A stretch of 11,975 nt of DNA from Pseudomonadota bacterium (GTDB lineage Bacteria; Pseudomonadota; Alphaproteobacteria; Rhizobiales; Xanthobacteraceae), in assembly GCA_023432885.1 (NCBI GenBank), contig JAEZEU010000056.1, positions 1-11,975 of the forward strand, written 5' to 3'. How positions within the stretch are numbered: position 1 is the stretch's first letter; every line of letters starts with the position of its first letter. Both the position numbers and the translations under genes were made by a program. The notes under the pieces were generated by a model. The model worked only from the letters and a program-made list of their open reading frames with translations. It was not told where the DNA came from and searched no databases. Shown here piece by piece: positions 6,322-11,975 of the stretch.

Positions 6322-7821
6322 ATGGAAGTTCTCACCACGTCCGAGATGGAACGCGCTGATCACCTGACGATCGCATCGGGCAGGCCCGGCTTCGCGCTGA
6401 TGCTGAGCGCGGGCCAGGCGGTGGCGGAAGCGGCAATGGACCTCGCCGAAGAGGGACCGATCGTCGTGGTCGCCGGCAGCGGCAACAATGGCGGCGACGG
6501 CTTTGTCGCGGCAGCCGAACTCGCCGCGCGCGGGCGGGAAGTTTCGGTGGTGCTGCTGTGCGAGCGCGACAGCCTGCAGGGTGATGCGGCATCGGCCGCG
6601 CGCGGCTGGAAATATCCGGTGCTGCCGTTCAATCCGCAGGCGCTTGGCAAACCCGCCCTGATCATCGACGCCCTGTTCGGTGCGGGGCTGAACCGTCCGG
6701 TGAGGGGCGAACCCGAAGAGATGATCGAGGCGATCAACGCCAACGGCGCGCCGGTGCTGGCGGTCGACCTGCCGAGCGGCATCAATGGCACGACCGGATT
6801 CGTGATGGGCGCGGCGGTGCGCGCCACTGAAACCGTGACCTTCTTCCGCCGCAAGCCAGCGCATCTGCTATTGCCCGGCCGCATGCATTGCGGCCGCGTG
6901 CATCTCGCCGACATCGGAATTCCGAGAAGCGTGCTCGGCGAGATCAAGCCTCAGACGTTCGAAAATGTCCCCGATACCTGGCACGCATCGTTTCCGGTGC
7001 CGCGCGTGGACGGGCACAAATATGCCCGCGGCCATGCCGTCGTCCTATCGGGCGAGATGGCGTCCACCGGTGCGGCACGCCTGGCGGCGCGCGGCGCGCT
7101 GCGTGCGGGCGCTGGCCTCGTGACGGTTGCTTCGCCGCGCGAGGCACTCGCCGTGAATGCGGCGGCGCTGACCGCGGTGATGGTGCGCGCGGTGGATACG
7201 CCGATCGAATTCGGCGAGCTGATCGCCGACCGGCGCTTCAACGCCTGCGTGATCGGCCCCGGCGCCGGGATCGGCGATCGCACCCGCGACTTCGTGCATA
7301 CCGCGGTGGCCGCGCAAAAACATTTGGTGCTCGACGCGGACGCGCTGACGAGTTTTGCCGAGGCGCCGGATCGGTTGTTCGAGTCGATCAAGGCGCCAGC
7401 CGACCCGCAGGTCGTGCTGACTCCGCACGAGGGCGAGTTTCCGCGCCTGTTCAGCGATATGAGCAACAAGAATCCCGGCCGCTCCAAGCTGGAGCGCGTG
7501 CGAGACGCCGCGCAGCGTTGCGGAGCGGTGGTGCTGTTGAAGGGCGCCGATACGGTGGTGGCCGCGCCTGACGGCCGCGCGACGATCGCGTCCAATGCGC
7601 CGCCATGGCTCGCTACCGCCGGCGCCGGCGACGTGCTCTCCGGGATTGTGGCCGCGATGCTGGCGCAAGGGGTGCCGGCCTTCGAGGCCGCCAGCATCGG
7701 CGTGTGGATGCATGGCGAAGGCGCGCGCGAAGCAGGTCCTGGCCTGATCGCCGAAGATCTGCCCGAGGTGCTGCCGGCGGTGTTCCGCCGCCTCTATGAC
7801 GAGTTCGGCATCGAGTATTAG
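6322..7821 (+). CDS. nnr: Bifunctional NAD(P)H-hydrate epimerase / ADP-dependent dehydratase
   Basis: This two-domain cytoplasmic repair enzyme restores NAD(P)H damaged by hydration. The N-terminal YjeF_N/NAXE domain (about 1-210) epimerises R- and S-hydrates, and the C-terminal ribokinase-like NAXD domain (about 225-490) dehydrates the S-form using ADP. Epimerase motifs are GSGNNGGDGFVAA (52-64), DALFGAGLNRPVRG (116-129) and VDLPSGINGTTG (148-159). Dehydratase motifs are VVLTPHEGEFPRL (364-376), LLKGADTVV (405-413) and the catalytic-loop NAPPWLATAGAGDVLSG (425-441) with Asp437. At 499 residues it is full length for the fused form. Only a weak AGG at 6312-6314 precedes the ATG. It diverges from glnB. 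Its stop overlaps that of the racemase gene by 4 bases, so no terminator fits between them. Confidence 0.95.
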   Translation: MEVLTTSEMERADHLTIASGRPGFALMLSAGQAVAEAAMDLAEEGPIVVVAGSGNNGGDGFVAAAELAARGREVSVVLLCERDSLQGDAASAARGWKYPVLPFNPQALGKPALIIDALFGAGLNRPVRGEPEEMIEAINANGAPVLAVDLPSGINGTTGFVMGAAVRATETVTFFRRKPAHLLLPGRMHCGRVHLADIGIPRSVLGEIKPQTFENVPDTWHASFPVPRVDGHKYARGHAVVLSGEMASTGAARLAARGALRAGAGLVTVASPREALAVNAAALTAVMVRAVDTPIEFGELIADRRFNACVIGPGAGIGDRTRDFVHTAVAAQKHLVLDADALTSFAEAPDRLFESIKAPADPQVVLTPHEGEFPRLFSDMSNKNPGRSKLERVRDAAQRCGAVVLLKGADTVVAAPDGRATIASNAPPWLATAGAGDVLSGIVAAMLAQGVPAFEAASIGVWMHGEGAREAGPGLIAEDLPEVLPAVFRRLYDEFGIEY

Positions 7822-8900
7822 ACGAGATACTTCTTCACGGCCGCCTCGTCCCACTCGAGCCCAAGGCCGGGCCCGCGGGCGGTGAGTGCGCCGTCGACGA
7901 TCTCTACCGGATTTGCGAGGATTGACCCGGCAAAGTCCAGAAACTCCAGCCAGTGCGCGGTCGGCGTCACCGCCAGCACATGCGCGCTGGCTTCGGCAAA
8001 CAGATGGCTCGATTGCGGGATCGAGGCGGCTTCCGATTGTCCGGCAATGCGCATCCACCCCGTGATGCCGCCGCATTTCATCAGGTCGGGCATGATGAAG
8101 TCGGAAGCGCCGGCGGCGATGGCCTCGGCAAAGCCGCGCGGGAACCACCAGTTCTCGCCGGCCTGGATCGGCGTCGGTGAGGTCGCGCGGACCTTGGCGT
8201 GTCCCAGCAGATTTTCCTGCGGCACCGGCTCCTCGATCCAGTAGAGGTCGTAAGGCGCGAGCCGCTCGATGCGGCGTGTGGCTTCCGCCGGATCGAGCGA
8301 CTGGTTGAAGTCGATCATCAGCGCGATGTCCGGGCCGAGCAGGGTGCGCACCCCGGCGACCACGCGCTCGTCATTGGCGGCATCGCCATCGCCGCCCTTG
8401 ATCTTGATGCCGGCAAAACCCTGGTCGAGCGAGCGTCGCAAATCCTTTTCGTCCCTGACGGGGTCGACGACGCCGTAGCTGTCATAGGCCTTGATCGGCT
8501 TCGCCGTGCCACCCAGCAGTTCGGCCACCGGCTTATTGGCACATTGGCCGAGTGCGTCCCAGTAGGCCATGTCGAGGCCGGAGACGGCCATGCCGATCAG
8601 GCCCTGCCAGCCGAGCAGGCGGAATTTCGCGTCCATCGCCGCCATCAGGTCGGACGGGGCGATCGGCTTGCCGACGAGTTCGCGGCCGATCTCCTCGACC
8701 ATATACACCAGCGGCTTCAGCGTGAGATTGGTGTAGGCGAAAATGTAGGCGCGGCCGGTGACGCCCTGATCGGTCTCGACGTCGATCAGCACCAGCGGGC
8801 CCGTGGTGAACGCGCCAAGCGCAGTTTCGACGGGGCGTTTAAGCGGCACCACGACGGCTCGCGCCGTTACGCTGCGGATCGCTGGTGCGGTCTTGCTCAT
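7818..8900 (-). CDS. Mandelate racemase-type enolase superfamily enzyme
   Basis: This 360-residue protein is of the mandelate racemase/muconate lactonizing family, Mg-dependent enzymes that remove the proton next to a carboxylate. Against the Pseudomonas putida mandelate racemase sequence as I recall it (359 aa), every key residue is present at a constant offset of +2: Lys166 and Lys168 (GIKIKGG), metal ligands Asp197, Glu223 and Glu249, Asp272 and His299 (the catalytic dyad), Glu319, plus Ser141, Asn199 and Tyr56. The C-terminal block SSHLFAE..AH.LA.TPTAHWLE (297-319) is especially close. In the substrate loop, Val24 and Thr26 are kept but Val26 and Val29 of the reference become Leu28 and Phe31, so the substrate may differ from mandelate. 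GGGGGAGAGAG precedes the ATG. It lies 72 bases after the oxidase-like gene in the same direction and may share its transcript. Confidence 0.9.
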   Translation of the reverse strand: MSKTAPAIRSVTARAVVVPLKRPVETALGAFTTGPLVLIDVETDQGVTGRAYIFAYTNLTLKPLVYMVEEIGRELVGKPIAPSDLMAAMDAKFRLLGWQGLIGMAVSGLDMAYWDALGQCANKPVAELLGGTAKPIKAYDSYGVVDPVRDEKDLRRSLDQGFAGIKIKGGDGDAANDERVVAGVRTLLGPDIALMIDFNQSLDPAEATRRIERLAPYDLYWIEEPVPQENLLGHAKVRATSPTPIQAGENWWFPRGFAEAIAAGASDFIMPDLMKCGGITGWMRIAGQSEAASIPQSSHLFAEASAHVLAVTPTAHWLEFLDFAGSILANPVEIVDGALTARGPGLGLEWDEAAVKKYLV

Positions 8901-8972
8901 GCGCTCTCTCCCCCGATTCTCGATTGAGGCGTTTTCTTCAAGCGAACCGGTGTCTCCCTCGCTCGAAACGCT

Positions 8973-10283
8973 CTATCCGATAGCGTACCATCGCACGAGC
9001 CGCGGCGCTGCCCAATCGGTGGCCACGGATTCCATCAGCCAGCGGCCGGGATGTTCTGCGGCAAAGGCGATGCGCTGCGTCTGGCCCGGCTCGATCGCGA
9101 GCGTGTCGAGCCAGAACGGTTTCCAGCCGTCGTCCAGCCTGTCGAGCAGGCGAAAGTGGTGGCCGTGGAGATGGAAGACGGTGGCGATCTCGGCGCGGTT
9201 TGTCAGCGCCAGCACGACAATGCGTCCGGCCTTGGCTCGGAACGCGGGCGCAGCGGAGCCGGCAAAGCTCGCGGGTGCGGTCCAGTCCTGCCCGTTCAGG
9301 GCGAGGTCGATGCGCAGCGCGCTCTTCAGATCGAGTCTGGCGGGCAAGCCGTTGGACGGTAGGGGCGGTGCGGGCGGAAGCGGCGCGGTGCGCACCGGCC
9401 GATCGTTGGTGACGACCAAGCGGCCGATAGGCCGAGCCTCCTTGCCGTCATGCAGGAGGATCGGCAGTTCCGTGCCGCCCCGCACGGTCACATCAACGAA
9501 TGCATCGACACGGCCGCCCGGCGCCACCACCAGCGCGCCGTTACGTGCGACGAAAGGCTCCGCCGGCTGGCCGTCCATAGCCATCACCCGCAGCTCGACC
9601 TGATCTATTTTGACCGCAATCACATTGCGTTGACAGGCGTTGATGAAACGCAACCTCAGGCGCTCGTTCACGCGGCAGATGAGGTCCGGAGCAAGTGCCC
9701 CGTTGACCGTGTAGACGGCAACCGCCTCTTTGTGAGGAGTGCCGGCGGACACCGCGGCGCCGTTGGTCAGAACCCGCCAGTCTTCGATCAGAAGCACCTC
9801 GTCGCGATCGACGGGCACAGGCTCGTTTTCCTGCACCAGAAGGGCTTGTGCCCGCGATGGGCGTGCGGCGCCGTCGCCGAGCAGGCTCATGTCACACAGC
9901 AGCGTCCCGGCATGTCGCAATGGAATCGCGACGCTTTCCTTTGCGTTCGCGGCGAGCGGCGGCCTTCCGGTCAGCGGAGCTGCGGCAGCAACGCCATCGA
10001 GGCCGTGCCAATTGAGGGCAATCGGGACCGGCAGCTCGTTGCCGACGTCCAGTTGGACCGTCTCGCCGCGGCGAAAGCGGAATTCGCTGTTGCCAAGGGA
10101 CCAGATCGGGATTTCCGCCCCGCCATGGCCCAGTGCGATCGTGCCAGGCCTCGCCTGCACGATCGTCCGGGTTTGCGCCCATGCGGGCAACGAACCGGTC
10201 AGGGCAGCGGCGCCAAATCCGGCCAGCAGGTCACGCCGGCCAAGGCGGAAAATCGGTCTTGCCATGAGGCCGATCCGGACCAT
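8973..10283 (-). CDS. Tat-exported multicopper oxidase-fold protein with degenerate copper sites
   Basis: This 436-residue cupredoxin-type protein follows the multicopper oxidase plan. An N-terminal Tat signal (GRRDLLAGFGAAALTGSLPAWAQ, about 15-37) points to folded export to the periplasm. Copper motif 1 survives in part as NWHG (91-94) and motif 3 as HLHGHHF (371-377). Motif 2, normally WYHxH, is TLLCDMS (127-133), and motif 4, normally HCHxxxH with the type 1 Cys, is replaced by WLMESVATDW (415-424). It therefore cannot hold the usual type 1 and trinuclear copper centres. FtsP/SufI of E. coli is a known copper-free member of this fold, so a structural or binding role is plausible. ATG 10283 is used; ATG 10265 (MARPIF) is the alternative, and neither has a clear Shine-Dalgarno. 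The 5' end is duplicated near the right edge of the window. Confidence 0.8.
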   Translation of the reverse strand: MVRIGLMARPIFRLGRRDLLAGFGAAALTGSLPAWAQTRTIVQARPGTIALGHGGAEIPIWSLGNSEFRFRRGETVQLDVGNELPVPIALNWHGLDGVAAAAPLTGRPPLAANAKESVAIPLRHAGTLLCDMSLLGDGAARPSRAQALLVQENEPVPVDRDEVLLIEDWRVLTNGAAVSAGTPHKEAVAVYTVNGALAPDLICRVNERLRLRFINACQRNVIAVKIDQVELRVMAMDGQPAEPFVARNGALVVAPGGRVDAFVDVTVRGGTELPILLHDGKEARPIGRLVVTNDRPVRTAPLPPAPPLPSNGLPARLDLKSALRIDLALNGQDWTAPASFAGSAAPAFRAKAGRIVVLALTNRAEIATVFHLHGHHFRLLDRLDDGWKPFWLDTLAIEPGQTQRIAFAAEHPGRWLMESVATDWAAPRLVRWYAIG

Positions 10284-10321
10284 TTTTCAGCTGGAATGTC
10301 CAGTTGCGGCGGTTTGGCCCA
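10193..10321. repeat. Direct repeat, copy A (leader and start of the oxidase-like gene)
   Basis: This 129-base segment spans the first 31 or so codons of the oxidase-like gene and 38 bases of its leader. It recurs at 11849-11975 in the same orientation, with 12 mismatches and one 2-base gap by hand alignment. The period is about 1,656 bases and the esterase gene lies between the copies. Within copy A's flank, the 12-mer CGGACCATTTTT occurs a second time at 10333-10344. Confidence 0.9.
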
Positions 10322-10408
10322 GCCCGGCCAGGTCGGACCATTTTTGGCTGCAGCGGGCGGCCTCATTTCAACCTAAGCCGGGCAGCGGGCTTGCGCCTTC
10401 ACGGACGT

Positions 10409-11617
10409 CTACGGACCATCGAACCAGGCCTTCCATTGCGGAACCGCCTTCGCGAACGTCCCGCGATGGCTTGTTTCTCCAGTCGAGATCGCTTCGACGC
10501 GATTGTTCCCGATGGACTTCTGGTAGAAGCTGGGCAGTTGCCCGAGTTCGGTGCGGATCGCCTCGTCTGCCTCGCCGTAATAGGTCCTGACCGGCGTCTT
10601 GATGACCCAGCGATAAGCCTGCGTCGCCGCGACCAGCCGACCGTAGGCTGAGACTGCGAAGAACTCCGGATCGAAATACTCAGCGCGAACGATCTTGTGC
10701 AGGTCTGTCGGCACGGCCTTCGCATCGAAGGGCAGGCGCTGATAGGCTTTTCGCGCCAGGTCGTAGAACTCGTCGGTCAAGACAGAGCGAGCCAATCCCG
10801 GCACGCCATAATAGTTCTCGAATGAGAAGACCGACAGGATGAAGAGTGTCTGCACCCATGCAGCATCGATCTTGCGGGGAAAATTCAGGAAGCCGTTGAG
10901 GGCGACGAAAACGTCCGCCGGAGCGCTGGCCGTCGCCGCAGCCTTTACCGGAAGACCGACGCTCTCCAGCTTCTCAAGCATGGCGAGCGTCACGAAGCCA
11001 CCCTGTGACCAGCCGCTGAGGTACAGGCCCGTCGTGGAAATCTTGAGATCGTCCAGAACAGCTTTCGCAGCCAGCAACATGTCATAAGTCGCCTGCTGAT
11101 GGCTGGCCTTGACCATGTAGCCTTCGGGCTCGATCGACTGGCCCAGACCGAAGTAATCTGCGCCGATCAGGACGTAGCCCTGCCCGGCAAACTGCGCGAG
11201 CATCAGTTGCGTCTCGGGCGACTGGTCGGGAAACGAGGGTACCTCCTGTTTTCCATAGACCGTGCCGTGCTGGTAGGACACCAGCGGAAAACTGGTCCCA
11301 CTCGTATCGGGTACCGCGATAAGCCCCGTCGCAGTGGTCGGCTTGTTGCCCCGATCCGGGATCACCGACGCATAGCTTATCCGGTAGAGCTTCACGGCGT
11401 TTCGTGCGGGCGAGTATTCCACTGGAATGCCCGCAAAGGCGGGGATGTCCGTCTTCAGGATGCGATTGAGCTTGTCGACATCCCAACGTGCCAGAAATTC
11501 GTACTGCACGCCCGACGCAACGCGAACAGGCCCTGGCTGGGACTGCGCGATCGCGCTCGCCGAAAAGACACTCCAGCCAATCAGGAAATATGCCAGCGCA
11601 CGAACAAGACGAGTCAT
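10409..11617 (-). CDS. Secreted alpha/beta-hydrolase, secretory lipase-like esterase
   Basis: This 402-residue protein starts with a Sec signal peptide (MTRLVRALAYFLIGWSVFSASAIA, cleavage likely after Ala24). It resembles the secretory lipase (LIP, PF03583) group of alpha/beta-hydrolases. The nucleophile elbow GWSQGG (202-207) places the catalytic Ser204. YYGEADEAI (346-354) supplies Asp351 and TSHRGTF (382-388) supplies His384, in the right order and spacing. SYQHGT (114-119) resembles the oxyanion-side loop and YVLIGADYFGLG (148-159) the strand that follows. Substrates for the group are short- to medium-chain esters or acylglycerols; none can be assigned here. ATG 11617 is chosen over the in-frame ATG 11647 because a GGGG site precedes it and the signal peptide then begins cleanly. 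It is upstream of the oxidase-like gene and lies between the two direct repeats. Confidence 0.85.
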   Translation of the reverse strand: MTRLVRALAYFLIGWSVFSASAIAQSQPGPVRVASGVQYEFLARWDVDKLNRILKTDIPAFAGIPVEYSPARNAVKLYRISYASVIPDRGNKPTTATGLIAVPDTSGTSFPLVSYQHGTVYGKQEVPSFPDQSPETQLMLAQFAGQGYVLIGADYFGLGQSIEPEGYMVKASHQQATYDMLLAAKAVLDDLKISTTGLYLSGWSQGGFVTLAMLEKLESVGLPVKAAATASAPADVFVALNGFLNFPRKIDAAWVQTLFILSVFSFENYYGVPGLARSVLTDEFYDLARKAYQRLPFDAKAVPTDLHKIVRAEYFDPEFFAVSAYGRLVAATQAYRWVIKTPVRTYYGEADEAIRTELGQLPSFYQKSIGNNRVEAISTGETSHRGTFAKAVPQWKAWFDGP

Positions 11618-11622
11618 GAAAG

Positions 11623-11626
11623 CCCC
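11623..11626 (-). promoter_or_regulatory. Ribosome binding site fixing the esterase start
   Basis: On the minus strand GGGG sits 5 bases before ATG 11617. No comparable site precedes the longer in-frame start at 11647. Confidence 0.5.
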
Positions 11627-11647
11627 AAATGCCGCGTCAGGCCCCAT

Positions 11648-11829
11648 GCCTCACTTTGATGCCGCGGTGCATTCTGATTTGGTAAGCGTGAAGAATTTCC
11701 TCATCGGCGTAGGGAAGGGCCGCTCGGACCGGAAAAGGCGATCAGGATTAGGTCGCAGCGAATGCTGATGGAGACCTGTTCGAGTGTGGCGCGCGCCCAT
11801 CGAGGCCCCGCGAAAACGAAGCTTCGCGG
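11648..11829. other. Gene-free stretch upstream of the esterase gene
   Basis: I see no credible gene. The stretch should hold the esterase promoter, but no convincing -35/-10 pair stands out. Near its right end CCGCGAA (11808-11814) can pair with TTCGCGG (11823-11829), competing with the shorter palindrome CGAAGCTTCG (11817-11826). I could not recognise any body sequence of the oxidase-like gene in it. Confidence 0.5.
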
Positions 11830-11937
11830 TCAGGGTGTAACGCTGCCAAACCGGCCAGGGCAGGCGCCAAATCCGGCCAGCAGGTCACGCCGCCCAAGGC
11901 GAAAAACAGGTCTTGCCATCAGGCCGATCCGGACCAT
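11830..11937 (-). pseudogene. Truncated remnant of a second oxidase-like gene (5' end only)
   Basis: Read on the minus strand from the ATG ending at 11937, or from the internal ATG at 11919, this copies the start of the oxidase-like gene. It gives MARPVFRLGRRDLLAGFG against MARPIFRLGRRDLLAGFG, with the twin-arginine motif kept. A 2-base deletion then shifts the frame: ACPGRFGSVTP follows and a TGA is reached at 11830-11832. The remaining 400 or so codons are absent. Of the five substitutions between the two ATG-led segments before the frameshift, four are synonymous and one is Ile to Val, which suggests this copy was once part of a functional gene. Its upstream part runs off the window. Confidence 0.75.
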
Positions 11938-11975
11938 TTTTGGGGTGGAGTATCCAGTTGCGGCGGTTTGGCTCA
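11849..11975. repeat. Direct repeat, copy B
   Basis: This is the second copy of the segment at 10193-10321, about 90% identical by hand alignment, and it reaches the window edge, so the true repeat may be longer. It carries a 2-base deletion (near 11862) relative to copy A. The leader part (upstream of the first ATG) differs at 6 of 38 positions; the coding part before the deletion differs at about 5 of 73. Confidence 0.9.

Noticed and set aside
7045..8148. A 367-codon minus-strand frame spanning the ends of nnr and the racemase gene
   Set aside because: It overlaps two well-supported genes in other frames and its composition is Arg/His-rich noise.
10333..10344. The repeated 12-mer CGGACCATTTTT (10275, 10333, 11930) as a mobile-element end
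   Set aside because: Two of the three copies belong to the larger direct repeat and the third is a short isolated match. No transposase gene, terminal inverted repeats or target duplications are visible.
9450..10376. Long plus-strand frames antisense to the oxidase-like gene (308 and 283 codons)
   Set aside because: No recognisable motifs, and they run opposite a frame with Tat signal and cupredoxin motifs.

Overview
The window reads as high-GC alphaproteobacterial chromosome, most likely Bradyrhizobium or a close relative in the Nitrobacteraceae. This rests on a PII gene placed directly upstream of a 469-residue type I glutamine synthetase gene, an NAD(P)H-hydrate repair gene divergent from that pair, strong GC bias at third codon positions, and the character of the proteins. 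It is inference from recognition; no database search was possible.

Left part (1-3046): the tail of a GGDEF diguanylate cyclase; a 78-residue putative membrane protein followed by a clear intrinsic terminator; a small ABM-fold monooxygenase-like protein; a palindromic intergenic element between convergent genes; an AI-2E/PerM-type membrane protein on the minus strand; and a divergent membrane-anchored protein I do not recognise, followed by a large hairpin.

Nitrogen core (3188-7821): a class I glutamine amidotransferase-like hydrolase (PuuD type) converges on glnA, and the two share one near-palindromic terminator. glnB and glnA lie in that order on the minus strand with a hairpin between them. 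Upstream of glnB is a -24/-12 (sigma-54) promoter candidate with a plausible NtrC half-palindrome behind it, which fits nitrogen-controlled expression of PII and glutamine synthetase. The bifunctional NAD(P)H-hydrate epimerase/dehydratase gene nnr diverges from glnB.

Right part (7818-11975), all on the minus strand: a secreted alpha/beta-hydrolase esterase/lipase, then a Tat-exported multicopper-oxidase-fold protein that has lost most copper ligands, then a mandelate-racemase-type enolase-superfamily enzyme whose stop codon overlaps that of nnr. The 5' end and leader of the oxidase-like gene are duplicated about 1.66 kb away, on the far side of the esterase gene. That second copy is a truncated, frameshifted remnant whose differences from the intact copy are almost all synonymous, so it probably derives from a once-functional paralogue. 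This is the most unusual structural feature here. I saw no CRISPR array, tRNA, rRNA, phage or complete insertion sequence, and no convincing new multi-gene system.
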